From the NCBI GenBank assembly GCA_963576735.1, contig OY755190.1, positions 675,695-739,694 on the forward strand: a stretch of 64,000 nucleotides of DNA, in the 5' to 3' direction. The notes under the pieces are model-generated. The model was not told where the DNA came from. It saw only the letters and a program-made list of their open reading frames with translations, and ran no database searches. Of the stretch, positions 10,129 to 20,373 are shown one piece after another; position 1 is the first letter of the stretch; each line of letters opens with the position of its first letter. This DNA comes from Bedellia somnulentella (Eukaryota; Arthropoda; Insecta; Lepidoptera; Bedelliidae). The translations under genes were made by a program, and so were the position numbers.

Positions 10129-10377
10129 ATATACTCATATATACTCAAGGCTATTAATCCCAAGCAGGGGTAGCCAGAGCTAAGGAATTATAAATTACTC
10201 AGCCACTTTTAGAAGTTGCGTGGGGAAAAGATGGTGATATAAAGGTTGTTGGTGATGGGTCTCCAACCGCATCGCCCAAAAATCCCTCAAAAGCCCCAAT
10301 ACCGTTAGTCGCCTCTTACGTACACCCACCGGAGAAATGGGGTAGTGCTATTCTAAGCCGACACTACACAGCAATTT
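10129..10377 (-). mobile_element. SINE-B copy (ACGTAAGAG subfamily)
   Basis: Full-length minus-strand copy, from tail ATATACTCAAGGC through GGGGTAGCCAGAGC and ATGGGTCTCCAACCG to CCGACACTACACAGCA. The preceding 9661-10128 holds no supported gene. The 80-residue frame at 9822-10064 has no recognisable features. Confidence 0.85.
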
Positions 10378-10555
10378 GTAAAATTTTGTTTATATACGAT
10401 TTTCCGACATTTATTATATGTACCTCTATTTTCGGATTAGAATGTTACATTAATTTATATTTTTTGTGCACAGTAACTGTCATGACTTTTTATTGAGTTA
10501 ATGTTTCAAATCACAAGTCGTTATTGCACTTTTTTGGGGCTTTCTTGATCGGTAA

Positions 10556-10619
10556 ACATACATACATACACACATGTTTTCACGCCAGTAGTTCCCATAG
10601 AGGTAGGCAGAGACTATCG
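10556..10619 (-). mobile_element. RTE-like LINE 3' end fragment
   Basis: A GTAT-type tail in reverse is followed by CACGCCAGTAGTTCCCAT and GGTAGGCAGAGACTATCG, matching the LINE 3' end. Confidence 0.7.
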
Positions 10620-10729
10620 TAAACGTTGAGTTGACTATTGATCGGTGTGTAGGTAATATATATTTATTATACGCCTATTCCTTACTGAATACGATATTAA
10701 TAACTTCTTTAATGTTTTTTGACATGAAT

Positions 10730-10798
10730 TCCTCATGTGGGGATTATTACTCATAAATAAAAGATGTTATTAAAGGAAAGAAAAATTTCGACACTAAA
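10730..10798 (-). repeat. SINE-C tail fragment
   Basis: TTCCTCATGTGGGGATTATTAC and AAAGGAAAGAAAAATTTCGACAC match the SINE-C tail up to the first bases of the tRNA-like core, with a local rearrangement in the TAAATAAAG part. Confidence 0.7.
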
Positions 10799-11137
10799 AA
10801 AAATAAAAAAAATGAGTATTAATAACTTCTACCGCAATAGAACCGAAACACAACAAAATGAAACTATACAACTCACAACGCAATAATCTATGACGAGACA
10901 GAAAAGACAATATTAGTGTAGGTAATCCACGACGCAATCCGCCGCACAGATGAAGGCTCGCGGTGCAGTTAGTCGCGGGAAATCTTCGAATTAATTTTAG
11001 TGGGGAAATATGCAAATCACGTGATACACCCGCCTAATATCGTACGAAAGAGTGGTGACGGCGGAGCCTGGCAAAGACTATGCTATCTAAGTATTGCAGT
11101 TTAAAAAACCTGCTTAAAATTAGTGACCATAAAAAAT

Positions 11138-11384
11138 AAATACATACACACATATACTCACGGCTATAAATCCCTAGAAGGGGTAGCCAGAGCTAAGGAA
11201 TCAGAAATTCCTCAACCACTTTTGGAAGTTGTGTGGGGAAAAGATGGTGAAATAAAGGTTGTTGGTGATGGGTCTCCAACCGCATCGCCCAAAAATGCCT
11301 CAAAAGCCCCAAAACCGTTAGTCGCCTCTTATGTACACCCACCGGAACAAATGGGGTAGTGCTATTCTAAGCCGACACTACCAG
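11138..11384 (-). mobile_element. SINE-B copy (ACGTAAGAG subfamily) with 10-bp target duplication
   Basis: Full-length minus-strand copy. The direct repeat CATAAAAAAT lies at 11128-11137 and 11385-11394. The end reads CCGACACTACCAGCA, one small change from the family. Confidence 0.88.
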
Positions 11385-11599
11385 CATAAAAAATGATGAA
11401 CAATAGTGGGATGAGGAACTGATTGGGTTTGAACACAGTCCTGGTTGCGGTAGGAAGAAAGGGTGGAGTGAGGTTAATTTTTACACATAAAATGACGACA
11501 AGGAAAAACAGAAAGGAATCTTCATAGATTATTTCGTAAGAGTTGGTTTTGGAGGACGAATCCATAATGTTTTCTTGTTGACAGCACTTGTTCACTCAC

Positions 11600-11735
11600 T
11601 TTTTCCTGCGTCCTGAGAGGCGAATATGGGTATTAGGGCTTTTAAATTATTCTTTACCGATGTGTCTAGAAACCCATTAACAACTAACCTAGAGAGTTTC
11701 TGATTCTTAGCTTTAGATGCCCCTTTTTGAGAGTT
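11600..11735 (+). mobile_element. SINE-B fragment, decayed
   Basis: GAGAGGCGAATATGGGTATTAGGGCTTT, AGAAACCCATTAACAAC and CTTAGCTTTAGATGCCCC follow the family order on the plus strand. Confidence 0.55.
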
Positions 11736-11744
11736 TTAATTTAT

Positions 11745-11988
11745 ACATACACACATACTCACGGCCATTAATCACAAAATGGGGTTACCATAGCTTCAGA
11801 GCTCAAAATTCCTCAGCCTCATTTGGAAGTTGATAAGGGACAAGATGGTAGAAATCATGTATCGTTGGTGATGGGTCTCCAACCGCTACGCCCAGAAACC
11901 ATTTAATAAGCCCCATTCCGTTAGTCGCCTCTCACAACACCCGTAGATAGAAAGGGTCAGTGACTTTCTAAGCCGGCACTACACGACA
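11745..11988 (-). mobile_element. SINE-B copy, moderately decayed
   Basis: It runs from tail ACATACACACATACTCACGGCC to AAGCCGGCACTACACGAC, with the internal GATGGGTCTCCAACCG block. It lies next to the opposite-facing fragment at 11600-11735. Confidence 0.75.
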
Positions 11989-12769
11989 TTTCAGTTTATA
12001 TAATAATTATAGGTCTCATTGAACACATTATCCCTTCTGCATGAACCACATCTATGCCTTAATCGCCACCTCAGGCTAACGGCACGGCCGCCGTGGATCC
12101 AAACAGGTAACAAAACGGAGCCCGATAGTAGAAAATACACGATGCTTACGTGCCTCGCTCCACGGAAACTTATCACACTTTACATGAATTTAAGCGTCTT
12201 ACAGTTTAATGGATGGCGGGTTATAATTTTTAATGGCGCCTAGAAAAATATTTGAACGTCGTTTAGGCTAAGAGGATTGGCTTTGGGAGATAAATTTTGT
12301 TAATTTTTTTAGTATGTACATACATAATTAAAGATTATGATGTCTTATTTATAATAAAGTATAGACTGACCGTTTACGCTGCATATCCTGAAAGTTACGG
12401 CAGTGATACTAATTATTTAAGCGTTAAAAAATCAGTACTCACTTTTTGCAACGGGTATTCACTCGACAGAGAGCTGTCGCCACTATGTAAGAACACACTG
12501 GCCCGTGACAAACTATTGCTTAATCAGATAGTACTCCTTATGTATTTTCCTTCATTGTTAATTAAGTTGGCATTAAAATAGCATTTATTTTTCTACAAAC
12601 ATTGTGTGTGATAGTGTCATGTGATATCATAGTTTTTTTGTGGTGGCTTCACTAAGTAAAGGCATCACAAGATAAAGAACACACCTTTGGGATAAAAAAG
12701 GTTCTTCGCGAAAAACTACCAACTTAATAGACTACCATACACTCTTCCATCCATCAATCCTCAACTTAC
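11989..12769. other. Intron or intergenic sequence, no gene seen
   Basis: Short reading frames here overlap on both strands and carry no recognisable domain. The last bases (12761-12769) are the donor side of the intron after the minus-strand exon at 12770-12939. Confidence 0.4.
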
Positions 12770-12939
12770 CTACAAAGCAGGCTCTCCTTCCCCCCATCAA
12801 ACAGTCCGTCGCGCCCCCACCGCGCAGGCAGCTCGGCGACCACCGCCCCGCGCCGCCCCCACACACACATGCGGGTGCCGCACGCGCCGCCGACGATGTG
12901 CTCCACGTCAAATGATGGGGGCGTTGAGAAGTGGAGTTT
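12770..12939 (-). CDS. Internal coding exon of an unrecognised host gene
   Basis: On the minus strand, a pyrimidine-rich tract (CTCCTCTTTTGTTCTCTAG) gives a strong acceptor before 12939. The donor TTTGTAG|GTAAGT ends the exon at 12770. The 170 bp between them hold 56 open codons plus two bases. The product begins KLHFSTPPSFDVEHIVGG and contains CGTRMCVWGRRGAVVAEL, ending GGKESLLC. Codons are rich in G or C at third positions, unlike the AT-rich surroundings. The pattern C-V-W followed by a turn and V-V-A-E-L recalls a beta-propeller blade, but this is a weak inference. A second frame is also open across the same DNA, but it does not use the splice sites in phase as neatly. Partner exons were not found in the window. 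Confidence 0.6.
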
Positions 12940-12996
12940 CTAGAGAACAAAAGAGGAGTAGTGTGAGGAGTTATTGTCGACACTGTGCAAATAGGG

Positions 12997-13050
12997 GATC
13001 GATAGTCTCTGCCTACCCCTATGGAAATAATAGGCGTAAGAATAAGTAAG
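12997..13050 (+). mobile_element. RTE-like LINE 3' end within the duplicated exon unit
   Basis: ATCGATAGTCTCTGCCTACC followed by CGTAAGAATAAGTAAG matches the LINE 3' end. It recurs at 13201-13268 at the same offset from the next exon copy, so it was carried along in the tandem duplication. Confidence 0.7.
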
Positions 13051-13075
13051 TAGCGATTGATGGACCATCCTCACA

Positions 13076-13153
13076 CACACACAAGCGGGTGCCGCACGAG
13101 CCGCCCAAGATATGCTCCACGTCGGATGATGGGGGCGTTGAGAAGTGGAGTTT
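13076..13153 (-). pseudogene. Second, truncated copy of the 12770-12939 exon
   Basis: About 78 bp match the acceptor end of the exon: an acceptor (CCCTCCCAG) is kept, and the encoded start is KLHFSTPPSSDVEHILGG with CGTRLCV. After that the match is lost in a (TG)n run, so the donor half is missing. It cannot encode the full exon. Confidence 0.6.
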
Positions 13154-13200
13154 CTGGGAGGGAAAAATATATAAATGAGAAATGATTGTCAAGATTGTGG

Positions 13201-13268
13201 AAAGTGGGGTTCAATAGTCTCTGCCTACCCTAATGACAATAATAAGCTTGAGTATAAGTAAGTATGAG
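13201..13268 (+). mobile_element. RTE-like LINE 3' end, second duplicate
   Basis: CAATAGTCTCTGCCTACCC followed by GCTTGAGTATAAGTAAG. It is the counterpart of 12997-13050 in the second tandem unit. Confidence 0.6.
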
Positions 13269-13326
13269 CAATTTGGGGGATAATAGGTTTATCAGAATCA
13301 TATAAGCGGTGATTAAAATTCTAGTA

Positions 13327-13368
13327 TACGCTCCACGTCTAATGATGGGGAAGTTGAGAATTTGTTTC
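13327..13368 (-). pseudogene. Third, decayed copy of the exon start
   Basis: About 42 bp resemble the first part of the exon (AATTCTCAACTTCCCCATCAT, GACGTGGAG). The acceptor AG has become TG and the frame no longer matches from the first codon. A worn LINE-tail-like sequence follows at 13443-13490, at the same relative position as in the other two units. Confidence 0.45.
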
Positions 13369-13562
13369 AGAGAAATAAAAAATTATATGCGAAAATGAGG
13401 ATAAATGATAGGTTTTTCATGATTATATAATTGGTGATCATTAATCTGGCTATCTCGATAGGGATTGATGACGTGATGTAAGTAAGATGAGAATATACAG
13501 AATTTTACATAACTTTGTTTATGATTTTAGATTCGATAGACTAATTGACCGCTGTAGTGTAG

Positions 13563-13613
13563 CTGTCTGTTATTTATTAGTTATAATCCCCACATAAGGT
13601 TTTCATGAACAAA
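13563..13613 (+). repeat. SINE-C tail fragment
   Basis: TTATTTATTAG, then TAATCCCCACATAAGGTTTTC, then ATGAACAAAA matches the SINE-C 3' tail. Confidence 0.65.
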
Positions 13614-13690
13614 ACATTCTAATTAACTGTCCAAGGTTTATTAGGTAGATTTGTTAGCATGAATATATGAATTATAAAATATTAAAATAT

Positions 13691-13812
13691 TGTATGGAAA
13701 TATTGATCAATGCAAATGAAGCTCGAGATGTTTGCCAGGATTTAACAAAATAGCGGTCAATATCTGTCTACCCTAAAGGGAACTAATGGCATGATATATG
13801 TATGAATGAACA
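13691..13812 (+). mobile_element. RTE-like LINE 3' end fragment
   Basis: It covers TGTATGGAAATATTGAT, GAAGCTCGAGATGTTTGCCAGGA and TGTCTACCCTAAAGGGAACTAATGGC, in LINE order on the plus strand, ending in ATGTATGAATGA. Confidence 0.75.
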
Positions 13813-13857
13813 TGAATATACTTTTGTTGATATAAAAATAAATATTGTAAAATCTAC

Positions 13858-14096
13858 ATACATATACTCACGGCTATATTTCCCTAGAAGGAGTAGCCAG
13901 AGCTAAGGAATTATAAATTCCTCAGGCGCTTTTGGAAGTTGAGTGGGGAAAAGATGGTAAAAATAAAGGTTTTTGGTGATGGGTCTCCAACCGCATCGCC
14001 CAAAAATCCAATAAAAAGCCCCAATACCCTTAGTAGCTTCTTATGACACCCGTGGGTAGAAAGGTGTAGCGACATTCTAAGCCGGCACTACACGGC
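13858..14096 (-). mobile_element. SINE-B copy (TGTCGTAAGAG subfamily) with 9-bp target duplication
   Basis: Full-length minus-strand copy. The direct repeat AAAATCTAC lies at 13849-13857 and 14097-14105. Differences from sister copies (TAGTAGCTTCTTATGACACC) are few. Confidence 0.88.
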
Positions 14097-14105
14097 AAAA
14101 TCTAC

Positions 14106-15250
14106 TTTTAACATAATGATAAAAACAAACTATAATAATGTCGTCTACGCCATTATAAGACTACGCCCCGTTCGTAGCATATGCTACGTCGCCGCTCGTA
14201 GACTTTTTATGTGATGTCTTAAATTGGATCACGTTCCATGTATTTATTCAAAAATATACTTTTATATATAAGAAAAAATATCAAATACTCCTTCTTTTTA
14301 TATCGCCTGGATTTCTAAAGTATTCTTGAGAATCATGGGATTTTAAAATGATTGATGGGCGATGGCGGTTGGCAATTATTCAACAACAATACTTTACCCA
14401 CCATGCTTCATTATAATTTTTTTCGGATTATAAAGACAGAAATTTATAAATGGGCAAATATATTGATACAATATATCAGTTTGTATTCCTAGATTGCAGG
14501 CGTCGCATATACAAAAGGCTTTTAGAAACCAAAGCCATAAAACTAAACCTTTTGAGGAGGCGCTCTGCCCACTACTCCTTGTATATTAAGACACTTGTGG
14601 GTAAATTTTTGTTTTTAAATCTATAAAGTTTTCAGGGTATCATTACACAATTCATTAAAAATTCTACAACCACAAAATCATTCAATTTAAGCATACGAAA
14701 TCACACAACACCCGCAATGAGAAAACTTACAAAAGCACATGCAATTATAATTGCCGGTGAAACTTTTTCAATTTCCCATCGCCATCTTAGCTAGTGCCGG
14801 AAGCGCATCAAACGATAAATGATTATAGCTGTGACGTCATCACCGGAAGCGAGGCAACGATGCCGCGATAATGAAAAATAAGGAAAAGAAACGAGCGAGG
14901 CTGTGTAGTGGCGGTACAGTTCGGTTTAGTGTACTATGATATTAGGCTAGACACTGCCTTGAAAATGAGGGAAGCGTTTAGGTCTCTTATCATTGCGTTA
15001 CATGCATGCACTCTTTGAAATTTACAAATATAAATATGGCAAAATAATTCTTCAATGGTATACTTTTTTTTTAACAATTAAGTTGTTAGATCCATACTCT
15101 GATTTTCTCTGAACAAAAAATTTGAAATTGCCAGAAGCAATGTTTTATTTCCATATTGTTTACTTGATAAGTTTTTACAGCATTTTCATTTTTAAGACAA
15201 ATAATATAGATCTATTTAAAAAGGACAGCAAAATATAAAAAAGCAACAAT
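14106..15250. other. Intergenic sequence with a worn SINE-B trace
   Basis: About 14295-14410 keeps GATGGGCGATGGCGGTTGG and AACAATACTTTACC, which look like an old SINE-B on the plus strand. A short cluster of CTACG/CGTAG motifs lies at 14120-14205. No gene is seen. Confidence 0.4.
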
Positions 15251-15254
15251 ATGC

Positions 15255-15400
15255 GTCTACTCACGGGCATAAATCCCAACAGTGGTAGCCAGTGCCTATG
15301 AATAAGAAACTCACCAGTCACTTCGAAATAAATTATGGTTGTTGATGGTTCTCCAGCCCAAAAATCGCGCCAGAAACCTTAATCGCTTACCCAATACACA
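15255..15400 (-). mobile_element. SINE-B remnant
   Basis: TCTACTCACGGGCATAAATCCCAAC, GTAGCCAGTGCC and TTGATGGTTCTCCAGCCC keep the family order with heavy decay. Confidence 0.5.
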
Positions 15401-15773
15401 GCGCGAGAAACACTTACAATTATAATCCAAAATAAGTCACTTAAAATAAGTAAAAGCACTGTATCTGTACCTCTCGTAACATTGAGAAGAGAGTCCGTCA
15501 GCTTCCTTGGGTATATTTTATACTTTTTATTGATTAAAAAGTTCTATAATCATGTTCCGCCAACGTCGACGGACAGAAGTTATCGAGGAGAGAAAATTTA
15601 CATCTACCCACTTTGGAGATCAAACATTCAGCTTACAGTGACGCGGGAAAATGAGGATAACATCAGATATAGCTTCGAGCTGTCTTTGAATATTAGAAGA
15701 TATCTTTTATCTTATCAGGATTTTAAATTACTGTCAGGTTATCAACTTATTTCTATTTATGATGTTTTTAGGT

Positions 15774-15932
15774 AGGCAGGCGTCCGAAGTGTGAAGAATA
15801 AAAGAGCATGTATGAAAAGAAGAGAAGGTTAATGTAGACGACGTTTGAGTGGTTAGCCAGGCTCGTACAAAGTGGCGATCGATAGTCTGTGCCTACCCCA
15901 ATGGGAACTAACGACTTGAGTTTATGTATATT
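15774..15932 (+). mobile_element. RTE-like LINE 3' end fragment
   Basis: It starts at AGGCAGGCGTCCGAAGTG and continues through GAAGAATAAAAGAGCATGTATG, GTACAAAGTGGCGATCG and CCCCAATGGGAACTAACG, in LINE order. The 97-residue frame at 15482-15775 just upstream is not recognised. Confidence 0.8.
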
Positions 15933-15949
15933 TTTAGATACATATTTTT

Positions 15950-16195
15950 TATCATGGTTGTTAACGGTGAGGGAAAACATCGTGAGGAAACCCACATGGC
16001 TGAGTTATACTTAGTCATGTGACCGTGTACTCGTACAAAACGGCGATAGGCCTGCCCCCTATCACGTGAGTACACTGTCCGTGCAAAACGTGGGTACTCT
16101 GATCGCCAGGTGACAATGTCACGTGATGTTCAGAAGTATTAGTACCTCTGCCAACCCCTTCGGGAATATTCGGCGTGAACGTTTATGTTATGTGA
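15950..16195 (+). mobile_element. SINE-A copy lacking the head
   Basis: It runs from ATGGTTGTTAACGGTGAGGG to CGGCGTGAACGTTTATGTTATG, including the 3' module CCAACCCCTTCGGG. Confidence 0.85.
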
Positions 16196-16316
16196 TGTAT
16201 TATATTTTTTATAACACGTGCATTTCCTATATATTTCTCTTATCTGAAAAATATTAATAATGAATAGTCCTGGTGGACTTTTTGGTAATTATTGACGTTT
16301 TAATTGAAAAAGTAAC

Positions 16317-16682
16317 ATAACATAACATAAACGTTCACGCCGAATATCCCCGAAGGGGTTGGCAGAGGTACTAATACTTCTGAACATCACGTTACTTTGT
16401 CACCTGGTGTTCAGAGTACCCACGTTTTGCATGGACAGTGTACTCACGTGATAGGGGGCAGGCATATCGCCGTTTTGTACGAATACACTGTCACATGACT
16501 AAGTACAACTCAGCCATGTGGGTTTCCTCACGATGCTTTCCCTCACCGTTAACAACCATGATCAATTAACCACACATATGTCTTTAGAAAAGACAAATTG
16601 GTGTAGGCCCGACCCAGGATTTGAACACTAGTCGTTTGCACGATAACCGAGTGTTCTACCTACTGGGCTATCACGGCTGCTT
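16317..16682 (-). mobile_element. SINE-A copy, full length, 10-bp target duplication
   Basis: Minus-strand copy from an (ATAAC)n tail to the tRNA-like head (GGGCTATCACGGCTGC end). It is flanked by AAAAAGTAAC at 16307-16316 and 16683-16692. It faces the copy at 15950-16195 across about 120 bp, making a large inverted pair. Confidence 0.88.
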
Positions 16683-16692
16683 AAAAAGTAAC

Positions 16693-17963
16693 TCATTTAT
16701 TATAATTAATATAAATAAATAAAAAACTATAAAAATAAAATGAATTTTCGTCGTAAACTATTGCTTTTAAAGGCAAACATATCTATTAACCTTTCTAAAT
16801 AACGATCCAAAAAGGTTCCACTCGACGCATCCATTAATAGTTCCCAAACTGACCAAGCGTCTTTAATACCCAATATACCGCCAACAAATTGAAAGGACAA
16901 CTTAATACGAGCTTCAAAGCAACCCAACTTAATAGTACAAACAAGAATATACTACACATTCGCCGTACTTAATCCTCGAACGTTCGCATAAAGCGTTTTA
17001 ATAACCCGATGGGCCAAATAGACCCGATCCATTTTAAAAGTGACCGCATAACAACAGGCGGAATTAGACGTTAATTATCGGAAAGAATCAAAGAGCGTCA
17101 ACCCTTCACCGGCCGCGCGGTCCCGGAGACCCCCTGCTGGTATAATTCCTGGGAAGCTGCGGTAACCCGAGGCGCGCATAAATTCACCAAACGACGAAAA
17201 CCCCAGACAGATCGCAGCGCCTATACACGATAATGGGCCGCCGTTTCACGGTTGAATGTGTTTTTGTTTGTCTTCCATTTTTCAGGCGGAGAATTGATTA
17301 AATATAGAATATTTTGTGTAAACTCTTCGGACGAACAATGTCAATATAGTCTTAGTAGGGATCGTCATGAAATTGTTTGTCTATTAAGACGAATAGCTTA
17401 TTTCTTCGTGTTATATGTAGAATATAGTAATATATTTAAGTCTGGCTGTTGTTGAGAAAAATAAAGACTGTACACATGTTATTGTATCTTCGGTTATTTA
17501 AATATATTAGATTTTGTCTAGAATGCAATTGTGTTTCACCGTAGAATGTATATACATATTAAAAACATTTCAAGATCATATTTCATAACCTAAGTACATT
17601 ATAAAACTCGAAGGTATTTTTATAAAATTATCCACACGTGAAATTACTCGCAGGTGTGACCTTATAAAGTCCATTCTAATTACACTGAAAAAACAAAATG
17701 GCGCCATCATATTTCGCTTCGCAATTAAGATGTAGATTTAATATAAATAAATTAATCTTGAATGCAAATAAAAATAAGGTCGGGCCAGTAATACGGGCTT
17801 TACTGGGACATATTAAAATTCGACGTACCCGCCGTTTCTAAGCTGTACACAATTAAACATGTGGGGTCTGTCTCAAAGGGGTGGCAGGCGGGGGGTTAAT
17901 TTTCCATAATTTTTGGTTATTATAAAAATATGTATTAAAATATTCAGGCCGCGTTTGTTCGTG
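16693..17963. other. Intergenic sequence, no gene seen
   Basis: AT-rich with a GC-rich patch at 17100-17240. Short frames at 16727-16927 (minus) and 17252-17455 (plus) show no domain. Confidence 0.5.
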
Positions 17964-17965
17964 TA

Positions 17966-19256
17966 CGAGGGCTGCTATTTATGTATCCGGAACTGGCCAC
18001 TTACAGAACAATAATTTAAAAAGTAATTACATCATTTAAAAATAGAACTCTTTAGCTTTAGAATACATTTATTTTTATGTGACTGTCAATTGTTTTCACA
18101 ACGTAGCGTCATTTTGAAAATTGCGTGTCTTCACCACCATGGATTTAACTCGTGAACATTTTCGTGCCATGATTTTTTACGATTTTCGGCGTGGTCTAAC
18201 TCAAAAACAGTGCATCGATCAGCTTACTTCGACTTTTGGGGATGAAGCACCCTCAAAGACCACTGTGTATCACTGGTTTAGCGAGTTTAATCGTGGACGA
18301 TCTAAGCTTACTGATGAAATTAAAGAAGGTCGCCCTAAAACGGTCGTTGTACCTCAAAACATCGATGCTGTCCGGGAACTAATAACTCAAGATCGTCATG
18401 TTACATATCGTGAGATAGAGGCATCTCTGGGCATTAGTATGACGAGCATACATAAGATACTTCATGAACATTTAGCTGTAAAAAAAATTTGCTCCCGTTG
18501 GATTCCGCACAACTTGAGTATTGATCAAAAACAGGCTCGTGTCGATTGGTGCAAAGAAATGTTAAAAAAATACAACCGTGGTGCGTCAAAAGCTGTTTAT
18601 AATATCTACACAGGTGACGAATCTTGGATCTACGCTTACGACCCCGAAACTAAGCAGCAGTCCACGGTGTGGGTGTTCCAAGATGAGCCGAACCCAACAA
18701 AAGTTATTCGTGCAAAAAGCACATTGAAGCAAATGGTCGCTTGTTTTTTTGGTATAAATGGCCATGTAGCTACAGTGCCTTTAGAGAATCGTAAAACTGT
18801 TAATTCGGAGTGGTATACGACCATTTGTTTGCCGGAAGTCTTTGAACAAATAAGAAAGACTAACCGACAACGTAGAATCATTCTGCATCACGACAATGCT
18901 AGCTGTCACAGGTCGGCCGTCACAACTCAGTTTTTAGAAGCTCAAAAGATCGAATTGACAGGTCATCCGCCGTACAGCCCTGATTTGGCACCCAATGATT
19001 TTTATTTATTTCCAAATGTGAAGAAAAAATTACGTGGTCAACGTTTTTCGAGCCGCGAAGAGGCAGTCGATGCGTTCAAAATGCACGTTTTGGAGATACC
19101 TCAGTCTGAGTGGAAAAAGTGCTATGAAAATTGGTTTCAACGCATGCAAAAGTGTATAGATCTGAGCGGCGAATATTTTGAGAAGCAATAAAACCATATT
19201 AATTGATATATGTTTGTTTCTTTTTTTTATTCCGGATACATAAATAGCAGCCCTCG
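17966..19256 (+). mobile_element. Intact mariner transposon, 1291 bp
   Basis: A perfect 27-bp terminal inverted repeat begins CGAGGGCTGCTATTTATG at 17966-17992, with its complement at 19230-19256. TA dinucleotides flank both ends (17964-17965 and 19257-19258), the usual mariner target duplication. A single uninterrupted transposase gene lies between them. Perfect ends and an open gene point to a recent arrival compared with the worn SINEs around it. The subfamily was not determined. Confidence 0.95.
18139..19191 (+). CDS. Mariner transposase, DD34D, 350 residues
   Basis: It catalyses cut-and-paste movement of mariner at TA sites in the nucleus. The start is ATG 18139 in a good context (CACCACCATGG). 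The frame is open six codons upstream but begins there with TTG. Residues 1-115 hold two helix-turn-helix units that bind the terminal repeats. Next comes the linker motif WIPHNL (121-126). The catalytic triad is D160 (TGDESW), D252 (HHDNA) and D287 (PNDFYLF), with 34 residues between the last two, and YSPDLAP at 279-285. Length matches the 345-350 of the family. There is no frameshift or stop. AATAAA at 19187-19192 overlaps the stop codon and could serve as the polyadenylation signal. All catalytic residues are present, so it may be active. Confidence 0.95.
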   Translation: MDLTREHFRAMIFYDFRRGLTQKQCIDQLTSTFGDEAPSKTTVYHWFSEFNRGRSKLTDEIKEGRPKTVVVPQNIDAVRELITQDRHVTYREIEASLGISMTSIHKILHEHLAVKKICSRWIPHNLSIDQKQARVDWCKEMLKKYNRGASKAVYNIYTGDESWIYAYDPETKQQSTVWVFQDEPNPTKVIRAKSTLKQMVACFFGINGHVATVPLENRKTVNSEWYTTICLPEVFEQIRKTNRQRRIILHHDNASCHRSAVTTQFLEAQKIELTGHPPYSPDLAPNDFYLFPNVKKKLRGQRFSSREEAVDAFKMHVLEIPQSEWKKCYENWFQRMQKCIDLSGEYFEKQ

Positions 19257-19258
19257 TA

Positions 19259-20373
19259 TCGCGATCGGTGGTTAGGACAGGTTTTTTGCGCCATTTTGTT
19301 TTACGTGACCGGTGGAGGCTGTTGGCAAAGATTAGTAGATGCGACAGGATATTTGATGTTGCGACCAACGTATTTATTTAAATTAAAGCGCGTCTAGAAT
19401 ATTTATGTGGTATTTGATTTTAATCTGATTGCGTTTAAAACAATTGCATATTATATTTACGTACATATTATAAAATGGTTTTTGTGAAAAGTTGCGGTCG
19501 ACAGTCTTCGCCTACACTATGGGAACTAATAGCGTGAGTATATGTATAAACGTACGTTTGAAAGTATATTAATTGTGTATCTTAGGTTTTAACTGATGGA
19601 CAAAGTAACACATAAGTTTTTAACTTAAGAGGTAATAGTAGGGAACTAAAAGCGAATATTATATTAAGGCTTGAAGTTAAATTCCTTTTTTTTAAGACTT
19701 TAAGGTCTGTTCGTGTTTTAACCTTACCGAAGAAAATCTGGAAAAACTGAATAACATCAGCGTTATACCAAATATAATTTCAACGATAATATCATTATTT
19801 TTTTTAAATCTTTCACATATACGAAATATGAAAACGAAAGTGTACATTTAATTGAAATATATAATGTCTTAACGTAATTCAATTTTATAAAACAGTAGCA
19901 AAACGTAAATACAAAGTAAAACTTACCTCAAGTTCCTCGCTACTCGACAACAGATGGCGCTACATTACACAAACTGAACTAAAACCATCAGAACCCGACC
20001 GCCACCCTTCGATCAACTTTTAATGACTATAAATCTATAAAACGACGCGAATTAATAACTTTGCCAGACAAAAATCTTCTTCCGGAGGCCGTTAAGACGA
20101 AAATTAATACTTTAGAGGCGATTGGACCGGTCGAATTTCTTATTTATGATTATAAACCGACTTTTATTGCACTTAGGAAAATTTCGAATGTCGCGAGGAA
20201 AATAAATTGGTGAAATAATACGTTCGGGAAAGTCGTTAAATGGCATCTTCGATGATTTGTTTGTCGGTAATCATCAGCGTTTTTGATTCGTTGGCATTAT
20301 AGTCGCCTGAAAGATGGGATAGATTATTAAAACACATACATAAGGCCTTTATTACTAACATCTTGTCCTCATC
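19259..20373. other. Intergenic sequence with a LINE tail fragment
   Basis: No gene is seen. A RTE-like 3' end occupies about 19488-19552 on the plus strand (GTTGCGGTCGACAGTCTTCG, CCTACACTATGGGAACTAA, GCGTGAGTATATGTATA). Confidence 0.55.

Noticed and set aside
12019..12243. Possible mini-exon around GCTAACGGCACGGCC between AG and GTAACA
   Set aside because: Only about 32 bp, with splice-like ends that can easily occur by chance, and no partner exon.
12732..12983. 83-codon minus-strand frame over the 12770-12939 exon
   Set aside because: It runs through both splice sites into low-complexity intron sequence. The spliced phase fits the donor and acceptor exactly and gives more protein-like sequence.
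18636..19368. Minus-strand frames over the mariner
   Set aside because: They are shadows of the transposase gene and run through its inverted repeat.
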